Positions 35,138 to 44,624 of a stretch of 61,936 bases of DNA are shown here, piece by piece. The position numbers and the translations under genes are program-made. The notes under the pieces were generated by a model, which had not been told where the DNA came from, searched no databases, and saw only the letters and a program-made list of their open reading frames with translations. Numbering within the stretch: position 1 is the stretch's first letter; each line of letters opens with the position of its first letter. The stretch is from Candidatus Binataceae bacterium. GTDB taxonomy: Bacteria > Desulfobacterota > Binatia > Binatales > Binataceae. The stretch covers positions 1-61,936 of the forward strand of contig DATGHL010000048.1 in NCBI GenBank assembly GCA_035308025.1, read 5' to 3'.

Positions 35138-36433
35138 ATGCGCGTCTGGATGGTCGAGGCCACCGAGCCACTGCCGATCGACGAGGGCGAACGGGCGTGG
35201 CGATGCGGGATGCTGAGCGCGGCGTTGCTCGCGCGCGGCCATGAGGTGCGATGGTGGACGAGCACGTTCCATCATGCGCGCAAGGTCCATCGTCTCGATG
35301 CCCCGCAAACGATCGAGCGGCAGCCCGGCCTGACGCTGCGCTTGCTCCACGGTCCCGGTTATCGCCGCAACCTGTCGCTGGCGCGAATCAGGCATCACCA
35401 GGTCGTCGCGGAGGCCTTCGCGCGGGAGGCCGCCGTGCTCTCGAAGCCCGACCTGATCTTTTGTTGCATGCCGACGCCGGAGCTTGCGGAAAAAGCGGTT
35501 GAGCTAGGCCGGCGCGACGGTGTTCCCGTAGTGATCGACGTGCGCGACCTGTGGCCCGACTCCTATCTGGGGATCGTGCCGCGGCCGCTGCGCTGGATCG
35601 CCAAGCTGGCGCTGCGCAGCCGCTTCCGCCGGATGTCGCGCATCTGTCGCGAGGCCCGTGGCCTCACCGCGGTGTCGGATTACTACCTGGCATGGGCGCT
35701 CGCCTACGCGGGCCGCTCGCGCTCAGTGAACGATCGGACTTTCCCGCTTGCTTTCCCCGCGCCCGCGCGGCCGTCGCCGGCCGCGAGCCCTGAAGAATCC
35801 GCTCGAACGCTCGCACGCTTCAACCTTCCGGCGGGCGCGATCGTCGCAACCTTTGCTGGAATTTTCGGTTCGACCTACGATCTTGAAACTGTTATCGAGG
35901 CTGCGCGTAAGCTCGCATCGTCGGGGATTGATGCGGCGCACCTCGTCCTGGCAGGTGATGGTGAAAAGACCGCGAAGCTCAAGGCCAGAGCCCGCGGCTT
36001 GACGAATCTAACCTTCACCGGGTGGCTTGACCAATTCGCCTTGCAGGATTTGTTGGCAGCCTCCGCGATAGGCTTGGCCCCTTATACATCCGGCGCGCCC
36101 CAATCGATGCCAAACAAGCCGTTCGAGTATATGGCGTCGGGGCTGGCGCTGGTATCATCGCTGGGCGGAGAGCTGGGAGACTTGGTGCGGAGCGAACAGA
36201 TCGGACTGGGCTACACGGCCGGCGACGCCGCGTCGCTGGCAGCGGCAATCGAATTGTTGTGCGCCAAACCGGCGCTGCGCCGTCAGATGGGCGCCAACGG
36301 CCGGCGGATCTTTGCGGAGCGCTTCAGCGACGCCGTGGTCTATCCGGCGCTCGTCCAGCATCTCGAAATGATCGCGAATGGTCAGGTTGCCGACAGTGAT
36401 CTCCGGGCGAAAACGGATCGTGCGGTCCTCTGA
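35138..36433 (+). CDS. glycosyltransferase family 4 (WbuB-like)
   Basis: A 431-residue GT-B enzyme. The N-terminal domain starts MRVWMVEATEPLP, with a GERAWRCGMLSAALLARGHEV helix and DVRDLWPDS typical of the WbuB/GT4 group that uses N-acetylfucosamine-like donors. The C-terminal donor domain shows FAGIFGSTYDLETVIEA, FTGWLDQFALQDLLAASAIG and the PFEYMASGLALVSS motif that carries the nucleotide-binding Glu. Start at 35138 follows the AsnB stop by 16 bp. Confidence 0.9.
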   Translation: MRVWMVEATEPLPIDEGERAWRCGMLSAALLARGHEVRWWTSTFHHARKVHRLDAPQTIERQPGLTLRLLHGPGYRRNLSLARIRHHQVVAEAFAREAAVLSKPDLIFCCMPTPELAEKAVELGRRDGVPVVIDVRDLWPDSYLGIVPRPLRWIAKLALRSRFRRMSRICREARGLTAVSDYYLAWALAYAGRSRSVNDRTFPLAFPAPARPSPAASPEESARTLARFNLPAGAIVATFAGIFGSTYDLETVIEAARKLASSGIDAAHLVLAGDGEKTAKLKARARGLTNLTFTGWLDQFALQDLLAASAIGLAPYTSGAPQSMPNKPFEYMASGLALVSSLGGELGDLVRSEQIGLGYTAGDAASLAAAIELLCAKPALRRQMGANGRRIFAERFSDAVVYPALVQHLEMIANGQVADSDLRAKTDRAVL

Positions 36434-36439
36434 GCGTTT

Positions 36440-37099
36440 ATGATCAAACGGCTCTTCGACCTGATCTTTGCGTCGATTCTCTTGATCGCGCTCTCGCCGC
36501 TCTTTTTGTTCGTCGCCGGCTGGATCAAGCTCGAGGGCGGCGGCCCGGTCTTCTATCGAGGGGTAAGGGTGGGCCGTTATGGCAAACCCTTCAAAATGCT
36601 GAAATTCCGCACGATGGTCGTCGATGCGGATCGTCGCGGCGCTTCCTCGACGGCCGCCGACGATGAGCGAATCACCGGCTGCGGCCATTTGATCCGCCGC
36701 TATAAAATCGATGAACTCCCGCAGTTGCTCAACGTGCTACGCGGCGCGATGAGTATCGTCGGTCCGCGTCCGCAGATCGCGTGGGCGGTCGAACTCTATG
36801 ACCCGGAGCAGAAGCGAAAGATCCTGTCGGTTCGTCCCGGCATCACCGATTACGCTTCGATCAAGTTCAGCAATGAAGCCGAAATCCTGCGCGGCAGTCG
36901 CGATCCGGACGCCGCCTATCTTGAGTTGATCGCGCCGGAAAAGACCCGGCTCGCGCTGCTCTACGTCGAACAGCAAAGCCTGGTGACCGATCTGCATATC
37001 TTCCGGCTTACTCTGTTGAATCTGCTCGGCGTGCGGCGCGTCGCGGAAGATCAATCCGCAATCTCGGAGCGGCACCCCGTCGAGGGGAAGCGCGCGTGA
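36440..37099 (+). CDS. undecaprenyl-phosphate sugar phosphotransferase (monotopic PGT)
   Basis: A 219-residue small phosphoglycosyl transferase that starts repeat-unit assembly by moving a sugar-1-phosphate to the lipid carrier. It has the re-entrant N-terminal helix (KRLFDLIFASILLIALSPLF), the GPVFYRGVRVGRYGKPF strand pair, KMLKFRTMVVDAD, the catalytic Asp-Glu (KIDELPQLLNVLRG) and the SIVGPRP signature. The C-terminal extension after the core is longer than in PglC. The last bases overlap the TylF gene (GTGA). Confidence 0.93.
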   Translation: MIKRLFDLIFASILLIALSPLFLFVAGWIKLEGGGPVFYRGVRVGRYGKPFKMLKFRTMVVDADRRGASSTAADDERITGCGHLIRRYKIDELPQLLNVLRGAMSIVGPRPQIAWAVELYDPEQKRKILSVRPGITDYASIKFSNEAEILRGSRDPDAAYLELIAPEKTRLALLYVEQQSLVTDLHIFRLTLLNLLGVRRVAEDQSAISERHPVEGKRA

Positions 37100-37830
37100 A
37101 GCAATTCCGCACCGAGACTGAGCGCCAGGTCGGCCGCAATATCGAAGGCATCTTCAATCGATGCGGCGATAGCGTCGAGACCAAGCTCGAGAATTTTCCC
37201 AAGTACGTGCGGCGCCAGCAGCTCAAGCGTTTTCTGGCGCTGTACGAAATTTTCAAGCTGGTTCTGCCGGTCAAAGGCTCGGTGGTCGAGTGCGGCGTGT
37301 TCCGCGGGTTCGGCCTGATGTCGTGGGCCAAGCTCAGCACGATTCTCGAACCCGAAAATCTCACACGCCGCATCTACGGCTTCGATACCTTCGAGGGCTT
37401 TCCCTCGGTCAGTCCGCGCGATCAGAGCGAGTTCCAACAGAGCCGCGAGGGCGAACTCAAGGCCAATAGCTTCAACGAATTGAGCGAGCTGATTCAGGAG
37501 TACGACGCTGATCGCTTCCTCGGCCACATGCATAAGGTCGAACTGGTCAAAGGCGATCTGGTGCGGACGATTCCCGAATTCATCGAAAAAAATCGTCATC
37601 TGATGGTCAGCCTGCTGTTTCTCGACGTCGATCTATATGACGCGACCAAGGCCGCGATCGAGCATTTTGTGCCGCGGATGCCGAAGGGCGCGGTAATCGC
37701 TTTCGACGAACTCGATAATCCGATTTGGCCGGGCGAAACCCTGGCGCTGCTCGAGACGCTCGGCATCGGCGCGCTGCGGCTGCGGCGCCTCGAATGGGAC
37801 CCCTATATCGGCTACGCGGTGATTGAGTAG
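37096..37830 (+). CDS. TylF/MycF family methyltransferase
   Basis: A 244-residue protein of the macrocin O-methyltransferase family, magnesium- and SAM-dependent, normally methylating sugar hydroxyls. SAM-site sequence VVECGVFRGFGLMSWAKL, GFDTFEGFPSV and the metal ligands in LFLDVDLYDATKAAIEHF and VIAFDELDNP are visible. GTG start overlaps the previous stop by 4 bp. In this operon the likely target is a sugar of the surface glycan. Confidence 0.9.
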   Translation: MKQFRTETERQVGRNIEGIFNRCGDSVETKLENFPKYVRRQQLKRFLALYEIFKLVLPVKGSVVECGVFRGFGLMSWAKLSTILEPENLTRRIYGFDTFEGFPSVSPRDQSEFQQSREGELKANSFNELSELIQEYDADRFLGHMHKVELVKGDLVRTIPEFIEKNRHLMVSLLFLDVDLYDATKAAIEHFVPRMPKGAVIAFDELDNPIWPGETLALLETLGIGALRLRRLEWDPYIGYAVIE

Positions 37831-37837
37831 CAGGCGG

Positions 37838-38719
37838 ATGGATCACGCGAACAGTAGCAAAGACCCGGCCGGCGCCACGACGCCTAATCATGCCGCCGGC
37901 GCCGAGGTCGAGGCGGAGCTGACGGCGCTTGCGCGACGCATGCGTCGGCGCGTTCTGAATATGGTTCATCGGGCCGGCAGCTCGCACGTCGGCACCTGTT
38001 TTTCGATGGCCGATTTGCTTGCCGTCCTGTATGGCCGAATCCTGCGGGTGGAACCGTCGCGGCCCGACTGGCCTGAACGCGATCGCTTTATCCTGAGTAA
38101 GGGCCACGGCTGCGCAGCGCTCTATGCGGCGCTGGCCGAGCGCGGTTTCTTCCCGTTCGACTGGCTGGAATCTTTTTACCATGACGGCGCGCGCTTGGCG
38201 GGCCATGCGACGCATACCAGCGCGCCGGGCGTCGAGGTTTCGACCGGATCGCTCGGGCACGGACTCTCACTCGCTTGCGGCATGGCGTTGATTGCGCTTC
38301 GGGAGCACAACCCGGCGCGTATATTTGCGATGCTCAGCGACGGCGAATGCGATGAGGGTTCGACCTGGGAGGCGGCGCTCTTCGCGCCCCATCATAAGCT
38401 CGACAACCTGACGGCGATCATCGACTACAACAAGATTCAAAGCCTCGGCAGCGTGAGCGAGACTCTGGAACTCGAGCCCTTCGCGGACAAGTGGCGAGCG
38501 TTCGGATGGAGCGTGCGGGAGATCGACGGACACAATGTCGGCGAGATTCTGCGGGCGCTCGGTCAATTGCCCGCTAGCGCGCGCCAGCCGACCTGTATCA
38601 TCGCCCACACGGTCAAAGGCAAGGGCGTAAGCTTCATGGAAAACCGGCTGCTGTGGCATTACCGCTCGCCCGATCCGGACGAGTTTCAACGCGCGATGCA
38701 GGAGCTGGAGGCGAAGTGA
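37838..38719 (+). CDS. transketolase-like protein, N-terminal (TPP-binding) subunit
   Basis: A 293-residue pyrophosphate-binding half of a split transketolase. Landmarks: HRAGSSHVGTCFSMADLLAVLY, RFILSKGHGCAALYA, STGSLGHGLSLACGMAL and the TPP/Mg motif SDGECDEGSTWEAALFA followed by IIDYNKIQSLG. The ATG at 37838 is preferred to a TTG 15 nt upstream. The partner subunit overlaps by GTGA. In glycan clusters such pairs are thought to transfer two-carbon units onto nucleotide sugars or build ketose-like precursors. Confidence 0.92.
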   Translation: MDHANSSKDPAGATTPNHAAGAEVEAELTALARRMRRRVLNMVHRAGSSHVGTCFSMADLLAVLYGRILRVEPSRPDWPERDRFILSKGHGCAALYAALAERGFFPFDWLESFYHDGARLAGHATHTSAPGVEVSTGSLGHGLSLACGMALIALREHNPARIFAMLSDGECDEGSTWEAALFAPHHKLDNLTAIIDYNKIQSLGSVSETLELEPFADKWRAFGWSVREIDGHNVGEILRALGQLPASARQPTCIIAHTVKGKGVSFMENRLLWHYRSPDPDEFQRAMQELEAK

Positions 38720-39666
38720 GGACGGCGTTTTTTAACGCGCTGCTGTCACTGGCCGAGGAGAATCCGCGCGTGTGCCTGGTCGTCGGTGATCTGGGCTTCG
38801 GCCAGATCGAGCCCTTCGCACAGCGTTTTCCGGAACGCTACCTTAACGCGGGCGTCGCCGAGCAGAACATGACCGGTATCGCAGCCGGCATGGCCTTGTT
38901 CGGCAAGACGGTCTTCACCTATTCGATCGCCAACTTTCCGACCCTGCGCTGTCTCGAGCAGATTCGCAATGATGTCTGCTATCACAAGGCCGACGTCAAG
39001 ATCGTCGCAGTCGGCGGCGGCTTTGCTTATGGCGCGCTCGGCATGACTCATCATGCGACCGAAGACCTCGCGATCATGCGCAGCTTGCCCGGAATGACGG
39101 TGGTGGCGCCCGGCGATCCGATCGAGACCGATCTTCTCACGCGCGCGTTAGTGGAGCATCGCGGTCCCGCGTATCTGCGCTTGGGCCGCGCGGGCGAAGC
39201 CAAGGTGCATGCTGCGCCGCCGGCCGGATTCCGGTTGGGTAAGGCGCTGCAGTTGCGCGGCGGCCGGGACCTGACGCTGATCTCGACCGGCGGGATGCTC
39301 GAAACTGCGATCCGGGTTGCGGACGAGCTGCGCGGCGACCGGCTGAGTTGCCGGGTGCTGAGTATGCATACGCTGAAGCCGCTCGATAACGCCGCGGTAC
39401 TCGCCGCGGCAAGCGAAACCGGGGCGATCTTCACGCTTGAAGAGCACAGCATAATCGGCGGTCTCGGCGGAGCGGTGGCCGAGGTGCTGGCCGAGTCCGG
39501 CGGTGGCGCGCGGCTCAAACGCCTTGGCGCGCGTCCTGAATTTTCGCCGATCGTCGGCGGCCAGGATTATCTGCGTGGTCAGCATGGCCTCGCGCCCGCC
39601 GCGATCGCGGAAACCGTTCGCGTAACCTTGAGAACCGCGAAGAGTGAAACTTTTGCCTCGGCCTGA
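38716..39666 (+). CDS. transketolase-like protein, C-terminal (pyrimidine) subunit
   Basis: A 316-residue PYR plus C-terminal domain half of the split enzyme, starting at a GTG that overlaps the previous stop. The TPP-activating Glu lies in NAGVAEQNMTGIAAGMAL; YHKADVKIVAVGGGFAYGALGMTHHATEDLA and MHTLKPLD complete the fold. Similar split subunits are also called 1-deoxyxylulose-5-phosphate synthase-like. Together with the preceding gene it gives all domains of a transketolase, but of the short, biosynthetic-cluster kind. Confidence 0.92.
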   Translation: MRTAFFNALLSLAEENPRVCLVVGDLGFGQIEPFAQRFPERYLNAGVAEQNMTGIAAGMALFGKTVFTYSIANFPTLRCLEQIRNDVCYHKADVKIVAVGGGFAYGALGMTHHATEDLAIMRSLPGMTVVAPGDPIETDLLTRALVEHRGPAYLRLGRAGEAKVHAAPPAGFRLGKALQLRGGRDLTLISTGGMLETAIRVADELRGDRLSCRVLSMHTLKPLDNAAVLAAASETGAIFTLEEHSIIGGLGGAVAEVLAESGGGARLKRLGARPEFSPIVGGQDYLRGQHGLAPAAIAETVRVTLRTAKSETFASA

Positions 39667-39696
39667 GGATTTTCGACTGGACGGTGCTCCCTGCCC

Positions 39697-40800
39697 ATGA
39701 GTTATAAGGTTCCCTTCGTCGATCCGCGCGAGCATTACCGCAAGCTCAAGGCCGAAATTGATTTCGCGATAACTGATACTTTGGCGCGGGGCGATCTCGT
39801 GCTGCGCGGCCAACTGCGCTCGTTCGAGGAGAACCTCGCGCGGTTCGTCGGAGTCAATTACGCCATCGGCGTCAACAGCGGTTACGACGCGCTGCATCTT
39901 TCGCTGCGCGCGGCGAAGATCGGCGCCGGCGATGAAGTGATCACGGTGGCGCATACTTTTGCCGCCAGCGTTTCGGCGATCGTCAATGCCGGCGCGCGGC
40001 CGGTGCTGATCGATGTCGGGCCGGACTACAACATGGATATGAGCCGGGTCGAGGCGGCCGTCACGGCGCGCACCCGGGCGATCATGCCGGTCCATCTGAA
40101 CGGCCGGGTTTGTAATATGGAGCGGCTGCAACAGCTCGCGACGCGCCATCAACTGACAATTATCGAAGACGCGGCGCAAGCCCTGGGCGCGCGCTTCGCG
40201 GGCCAGATGGCTGGGTCGTTCGGGCGCACCGGATGCTTCAGTTTTTATCCGTTCAAAACGCTCGGCGGACTGGGCGACGGCGGCGCGGTCACGACCGACG
40301 ACCCCGAGATCGCGCGAACCGTTACGCTGCTGCGCTTCAACGGCGAGGATCGCGAGACCGGCGAATTCCATTATCACGGCTATACCGCCCTGCTCGACAA
40401 CGTGCAGGCCGCGGTGCTGGACGTGAAGCTGCGGCACTTGCCGCAGTGGATCGATCATCGCCGCGCCGTCGCGGAGCGCTATCGCGCGGGACTTGAGGGT
40501 TGTGACGGCTTGCGCCTGCCGCACTTTCCCGATGAGCGCTATTTTGACAGTTTTCAGAACTACGTGATTCGCACGACGCGGCGCGACGCCCTGCGCGAGC
40601 ATCTTTGCGAGCAGGGGGTCGAGACTCTGGTCCATTGGCCGAAACCGATGTGGGAACATGCGGGGCTGGGCCTGAAGAATCCGGGCTTGCCGGAGACCGC
40701 GGCTATCTGCCGCGAAGTCATCTCGCTGCCGATGAGCGCCGAGACCACGTTCGAGCAGGTCGATTATACGGCAGACGTCATTCGGAAATTTTTCGCGTGA
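39697..40800 (+). CDS. DegT/DnrJ/EryC1/StrS aminotransferase
   Basis: A 367-residue PLP-dependent sugar aminotransferase that would convert a nucleotide keto-sugar to an amino-sugar. The conserved VPFVDPREHY start, GVNSGYDALHLSLRA, PVHLNGRVCNME, EDAAQALGAR and the PLP-lysine segment FSFYPFKTLGGLGDGGAV are present. Last gene of the tightly packed 32.2-40.8 kb operon, after the transketolase pair. Confidence 0.93.
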   Translation: MSYKVPFVDPREHYRKLKAEIDFAITDTLARGDLVLRGQLRSFEENLARFVGVNYAIGVNSGYDALHLSLRAAKIGAGDEVITVAHTFAASVSAIVNAGARPVLIDVGPDYNMDMSRVEAAVTARTRAIMPVHLNGRVCNMERLQQLATRHQLTIIEDAAQALGARFAGQMAGSFGRTGCFSFYPFKTLGGLGDGGAVTTDDPEIARTVTLLRFNGEDRETGEFHYHGYTALLDNVQAAVLDVKLRHLPQWIDHRRAVAERYRAGLEGCDGLRLPHFPDERYFDSFQNYVIRTTRRDALREHLCEQGVETLVHWPKPMWEHAGLGLKNPGLPETAAICREVISLPMSAETTFEQVDYTADVIRKFFA

Positions 40801-40833
40801 CGTCGGCCGCCTGAGCCGGGTTGGAGAGCATCG

Positions 40834-41991
40834 ATGGCCCTGGGGCTGAGCAAGCGCGCTGCGCGCATCACGCAAGCCGAGATCCGCGTGATGACGATCG
40901 AGTGCGAGAAAGCCGGCGGCATCAATCTGGCCCAGGGCGTCTGCGATACCGAGACTCCGTTGCCAGTGCGGCGCGGAGCGCAAGCCGCGATCGAGGAGGG
41001 TGTCAACAGCTACACCCGCTTCGACGGGCTCGCGGAATTGCGTCAGGCGATCGCGAGCAAGCTGCGCGCGTCGAGCGGAATCATCGCCGACCCGGAAACC
41101 GAGATCACGGTGAGCGCGGGCTCGACCGGGGCCTTTTACTGCGCCTGTCTGGCGCTGCTCGATCCCGGCGATGAGGTCATCCTGTTCGAGCCGTTCTATG
41201 GCTACCACCTCAACACGATCGAGGCGGTGGGGGCAGTGGCCGGTTTCGTGCGGACGCATCCGCCGGACTGGAGCTTCGACGCGCGCGAGCTCGAGGCGGC
41301 GATCACGCCGCGCACGCGCGGGATCATGGTCAACACGCCGGGCAATCCCTCGGGCAAGGTTTATACACGCGCCGAACTCGAACTAATCGCACGGGTTGCG
41401 GAGCGTCATGATCTGTTCGTCTTCACCGACGAGATTTACGAGCACTTTCTCTACGATGGCCGCCCGCATCTGAGCCCAGCGGCGCTCCCCGAACTGAAGG
41501 AACGCACGATCGCGATCTCAGGCTTCTCGAAGACCTACAGCATCACGGGCTGGCGGATCGGCTACAGCGTCGCGCCGCGCCGCTTCGCCGAGATCATCGG
41601 TCACATGAACGATCTGATCTACGTCTGCGCGCCGGCGCCGCTGCAACTCGGAGTCGCGCGCGGCGTCGCCGAACTCGGCGCGGACTATTACGAAGCGCTG
41701 ACGGTCGAATACACCGCCAAGCGCGAGCGTATCTGCCGCGCCCTCGATGGCGCCGGGCTGACCCCGCATATCCCGCAGGGCGCCTACTACGTGCTCGCCG
41801 ATACCTCGCGCCTCCCCGGCGCGACCGGCAAGGCGCGCGCGATGCATCTGTTACAGCGCGCCGGCGTCGCCAGCGTACCGGGCGAGGCTTTTTATCACGA
41901 CGATCACGGCCACAACCTCGCACGCTTTTGTTTCGCCAAGCACGACGACGAGCTCGACGAAGCCTGCCGCCGTCTTGCCCGTCTCGATTAA
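40834..41991 (+). CDS. class I/II PLP-dependent aminotransferase
   Basis: A 385-residue fold-type I aminotransferase of the aspartate aminotransferase superfamily. INLAQGVCDTETP (substrate-binding loop), SAGSTGAFYCA, VNTPGNPSGKVYT, FTDEIYEHFLYDG and the PLP-lysine motif ISGFSKTYSITGWRIGY are intact. It uses an amino acid and a 2-oxo acid; the exact pair is not predictable. Thirty-three bases after the DegT gene, possibly in the same transcript but not obviously part of glycan synthesis. Confidence 0.9.
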   Translation: MALGLSKRAARITQAEIRVMTIECEKAGGINLAQGVCDTETPLPVRRGAQAAIEEGVNSYTRFDGLAELRQAIASKLRASSGIIADPETEITVSAGSTGAFYCACLALLDPGDEVILFEPFYGYHLNTIEAVGAVAGFVRTHPPDWSFDARELEAAITPRTRGIMVNTPGNPSGKVYTRAELELIARVAERHDLFVFTDEIYEHFLYDGRPHLSPAALPELKERTIAISGFSKTYSITGWRIGYSVAPRRFAEIIGHMNDLIYVCAPAPLQLGVARGVAELGADYYEALTVEYTAKRERICRALDGAGLTPHIPQGAYYVLADTSRLPGATGKARAMHLLQRAGVASVPGEAFYHDDHGHNLARFCFAKHDDELDEACRRLARLD

Positions 41992-42014
41992 GCTCGCATT
42001 CACTGTCCTGCCAG

Positions 42015-42800
42015 ATGGTTGGAGCTGATTATCAGGCGGTTACGGAGACCGCCGGCGTCAGAATCACGCGCGAGGCGCTCGCGATGGCGCTCACGCGCTA
42101 TGTCCTTGCCGCCGGCTTTTGCGACGGCAAGCGGGTGCTCGAAGCTGGATGCGGCGCCGGGCAGGGGCTGGGAATCCTCGCCAGGCGGGCGGCGTGTGTG
42201 GTTGGCGGCGACTACGATCCGCGGCTGATCGCGGCGGCGGGCCGCCACTATCGCGAGCGTGCCGGCTTGGTGCGCCTCGATGCGCAGGCGCTCCCTTTCG
42301 CCGATCACAGTTTCGACGTCGTGATTTTGTTTGAAGCGATCTATTACATTGCGCGGCCCGATCGGTTCGTCAGCGAGGCGCGCCGGGTACTCGATCGCGC
42401 TGGGACTCTGATCGTCTGTTCGGCCAATCCCGAGCGCGCAGACTTCAATCCAAGCCCGTTCAGCACGCGCTATCTGAGCGCGCGGGAACTGGCCGGATTG
42501 ATGCGCGCGGAAGGTTTCGAGCCGCAGCTCGCAGGCGCGTTTCCGATCGATCACGTTTCTATGCGCGGCCGCACGATCGCGACGTTGCGCAAGGGGGCGA
42601 TCGCGATGGGGCTGATGCCCAAAACCATGAAGGGCAAGCAGCTCCTCAAGCGCCTGTTTATGGGGCGGCTGGTCGAGGCGCCCACCGAACTGGAGGGTGA
42701 TACCGGAACGGTGGAAGAGCTAAGTCCGCTCGCGCTCGATCAACCTGCGAAGGCTTACAAGGTGATCTTCGCGGTGGGCCGCCTGAGTGTCGCGCCCTGA
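42015..42800 (+). CDS. class I SAM-dependent methyltransferase
   Basis: A 261-residue methyltransferase: motif I VLEAGCGAGQGLGILA, acidic strand-2 end VGGDYDPRLIAAA, DAQALPFADHSFDVVILFEAIYYI and a post-motif LDRAGTLIVCSANPE. The ATG at 42015 is preferred; the frame opens earlier inside the aminotransferase gene. Located after the surface-polysaccharide genes, so a glycan or lipid-linked acceptor is plausible. Convergent with recA. Confidence 0.85.
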   Translation: MVGADYQAVTETAGVRITREALAMALTRYVLAAGFCDGKRVLEAGCGAGQGLGILARRAACVVGGDYDPRLIAAAGRHYRERAGLVRLDAQALPFADHSFDVVILFEAIYYIARPDRFVSEARRVLDRAGTLIVCSANPERADFNPSPFSTRYLSARELAGLMRAEGFEPQLAGAFPIDHVSMRGRTIATLRKGAIAMGLMPKTMKGKQLLKRLFMGRLVEAPTELEGDTGTVEELSPLALDQPAKAYKVIFAVGRLSVAP

Positions 42801-42834
42801 GCGCCCCGCGACCGGAGCCGCGCGCGAGCGCGGG

Positions 42835-43908
42835 TTAGCCGCGGCGTTTCGGCGATGGCGCGGGTTCGTCCTCTGCGGCCTCGCTGTCTTCCGCGAGCGG
42901 CGCCGGTGCGGCGATTTTCGCCTTGAGCTTGTCGCGCACCTTGGCTTCGATCTCGTCGGCGATTTTGGGATTGGCCTTGAGCAGATCGCGCGCATTCTCG
43001 CGCCCCTGGCCGATTCGCTCGCCGCCGTACGAGTACCATGCGCCGAGTTTCTCGACGATATTGTGCTCTGCCGCCAAATCCACCAACTCACCCTCTTTCG
43101 AGATGCCGGTGCCGTAGAGAATGTCGAATTCGGCCTCACGGAACGGCGGCGCAACCTTGTTCTTGACGACTTTGACTTTCGTGCGCGAGCCGACGACTTC
43201 GTTGGCGCTCTTGATCGTGCCGATGCGGCGGATATCGATGCGCACCGACGAGTAAAATTTCAGCGCGTTGCCGCCGGTCGTGGTTTCGGGATTCCCGAAC
43301 ATCACCCCGATCTTCATCCGAATCTGGTTGATAAAAATTACGATCGTGCGCGAGCGCGAAATGATCGAGGTGAGCTTGCGCAGGGCCTGCGACATCAGCC
43401 GCGCCTGCAAGCCCATCTGCGGCTCGCCCATCTCGCCTTCGATCTCGGCGCGCGGCACCAGCGCGGCGACCGAATCGATTACGAGGATGTCCACGGCGCC
43501 GGACTGCACCAGCGTCTCGGTGATTTCCAGCGCCTGTTCGCCATTGTCGGGCTGCGAGATCAGCAAGTCCTCGACATTGACGCCTAGCTTGCGCGCATAG
43601 CTCGCGTCGAGCGCGTGCTCGGCGTCGATAAACGCGCCGATACCACCGAGCTTCTGCGCCTCCGCGATGCACTCCAGCGCAAGCGTGGTCTTGCCCGATG
43701 ATTCAGGGCCGTAAATTTCGACGACGCGGCCGCGCGGCAGCCCGCCGACGCCGAGCGCGATGTCGAGTCCAAGCGAGCCGGTGGGAATCACCGCGATATC
43801 GGCCACGATCGCCTGCTCGCCGAGCTTCATGATCGAGCCCTTGCCGAACTGTTTTTCGATCTGACTTAACGCCAGATCGAGCGCCTTGGTCTTGATTTCC
43901 TGAGCCAT
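42835..43908 (-). CDS. recA: recombinase RecA
   Basis: A 357-residue RecA, complete. Walker [12 protein letters not shown], the DAEHALD segment, Walker [11 protein letters not shown], loop L1 and L2 ([27 protein letters not shown] split across residues 195-221) are conserved. The C-terminal domain ends in an Ala/Glu/Pro-rich acidic tail. Start at 43908 (MAQEIKTK). No LexA-type palindrome was recognised in the 69-bp gap upstream. The gene behind it in the same direction is the small basic protein. Confidence 0.98.
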   Translation of the reverse strand: MAQEIKTKALDLALSQIEKQFGKGSIMKLGEQAIVADIAVIPTGSLGLDIALGVGGLPRGRVVEIYGPESSGKTTLALECIAEAQKLGGIGAFIDAEHALDASYARKLGVNVEDLLISQPDNGEQALEITETLVQSGAVDILVIDSVAALVPRAEIEGEMGEPQMGLQARLMSQALRKLTSIISRSRTIVIFINQIRMKIGVMFGNPETTTGGNALKFYSSVRIDIRRIGTIKSANEVVGSRTKVKVVKNKVAPPFREAEFDILYGTGISKEGELVDLAAEHNIVEKLGAWYSYGGERIGQGRENARDLLKANPKIADEIEAKVRDKLKAKIAAPAPLAEDSEAAEDEPAPSPKRRG

Positions 43909-43977
43909 CCGCGTCCGCCCCCCGGCATCCATCGCAGGATGCGGAAGAATTTTGCCACAAATGCGGCGGAATAGCTG

Positions 43978-44265
43978 CTAGTCGCCGGAAGAGTTGTCAG
44001 ATGACTTGTCGGATGAGTCTTGGGGAGAGTCTGACGCCGAGTCGGAGATAATCTGATCGGGTTGCGGTCCCGGAACCATCCCGGCGAGATCGGCATCCTG
44101 AGCCATGCCGGGATTGGTCTGGCGCTCAGCGTCGCGCTTAAGACGCCGCTGCTGTTTGTCCTGCTGCTTCTGTTTGCGGGTCTGTTCTCGGCGGCGTTTT
44201 TCCAAATCGCGGTCCTTGGTTGATTTAAGTTGAGATCGCCTGAAGCGGTTAGTAGTGATGCTCAA
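43978..44265 (-). CDS. small basic protein, unknown function
   Basis: A 95-residue protein with a strongly basic, helical N-terminal half (KDRDLEKRRREQTRKQKQQ) and an acidic Ser/Asp-rich tail (DSSDKSSDNSSGD). The charge pattern suggests RNA or ribosome association, but no domain is recognised. It lies between the RRM protein gene and recA on the same strand. Confidence 0.6.
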   Translation of the reverse strand: MSITTNRFRRSQLKSTKDRDLEKRRREQTRKQKQQDKQQRRLKRDAERQTNPGMAQDADLAGMVPGPQPDQIISDSASDSPQDSSDKSSDNSSGD

Positions 44266-44267
44266 AG

Positions 44268-44293
44268 CGGGGCGAGCCCGCAGGCCCGCCCCG
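44268..44293 (-). terminator. GC-rich hairpin after the RRM gene
   Basis: Seven-base stem cggggcg/cgccccg around a partly self-complementary loop; on the minus strand it is followed only by ctttgag, so a weak or Rho-assisted terminator, or an mRNA-stabilising hairpin. It lies 10 bp past the RRM gene stop. Confidence 0.5.
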
Positions 44294-44303
44294 GAGTTAA
44301 TTA

Positions 44304-44624
44304 CTACCAGCGATTGCGGCCGCGGTCCCCGCCGCCGCCGCCGCCACCACCGTTCCGGTTGCCGCCAAAACTCGATTCGCGCGGCTTGGCTTCGTTCACC
44401 TTGATATTCCTGCCCTTGAGCTCAGAATCGTTGAACTGCGCGATCGCCTTCGAGGCTTCGTCCGAATTCGCCATCTCGACAAAGCCGAAGCCTTTCGATT
44501 GGCCGGAAAACTTGTCCATGATGACCGTGGCAGTTTGCACCTGGCCGGCCTGCGCAAACAAGTTCTCCAAGTCGCTGTTGGTTACCGAGTAGGCCAGATT
44601 GCCTACGTACAATTTGCTGGGCAT
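44304..44624 (-). CDS. RNA-binding protein, single RRM with Gly-rich tail
   Basis: A 106-residue glycine-rich RNA-binding protein of the cyanobacterial/proteobacterial Rbp type. RNP2 is LYVGNLAYS and RNP1 is KGFGFVEM; the tail is a Gly/Asn/Arg run (NRNGGGGGGGGDRGRNRW). Such proteins bind single-stranded RNA and are often cold-induced. A 164-bp gap with AT-rich segments lies upstream and may hold a regulated leader. Confidence 0.95.
   Translation of the reverse strand: MPSKLYVGNLAYSVTNSDLENLFAQAGQVQTATVIMDKFSGQSKGFGFVEMANSDEASKAIAQFNDSELKGRNIKVNEAKPRESSFGGNRNGGGGGGGGDRGRNRW

Noticed and set aside
39148..41259. 703-codon minus-strand ORF
   Set aside because: Spans three certain plus-strand genes; composition is that of an antisense shadow in GC-rich DNA.
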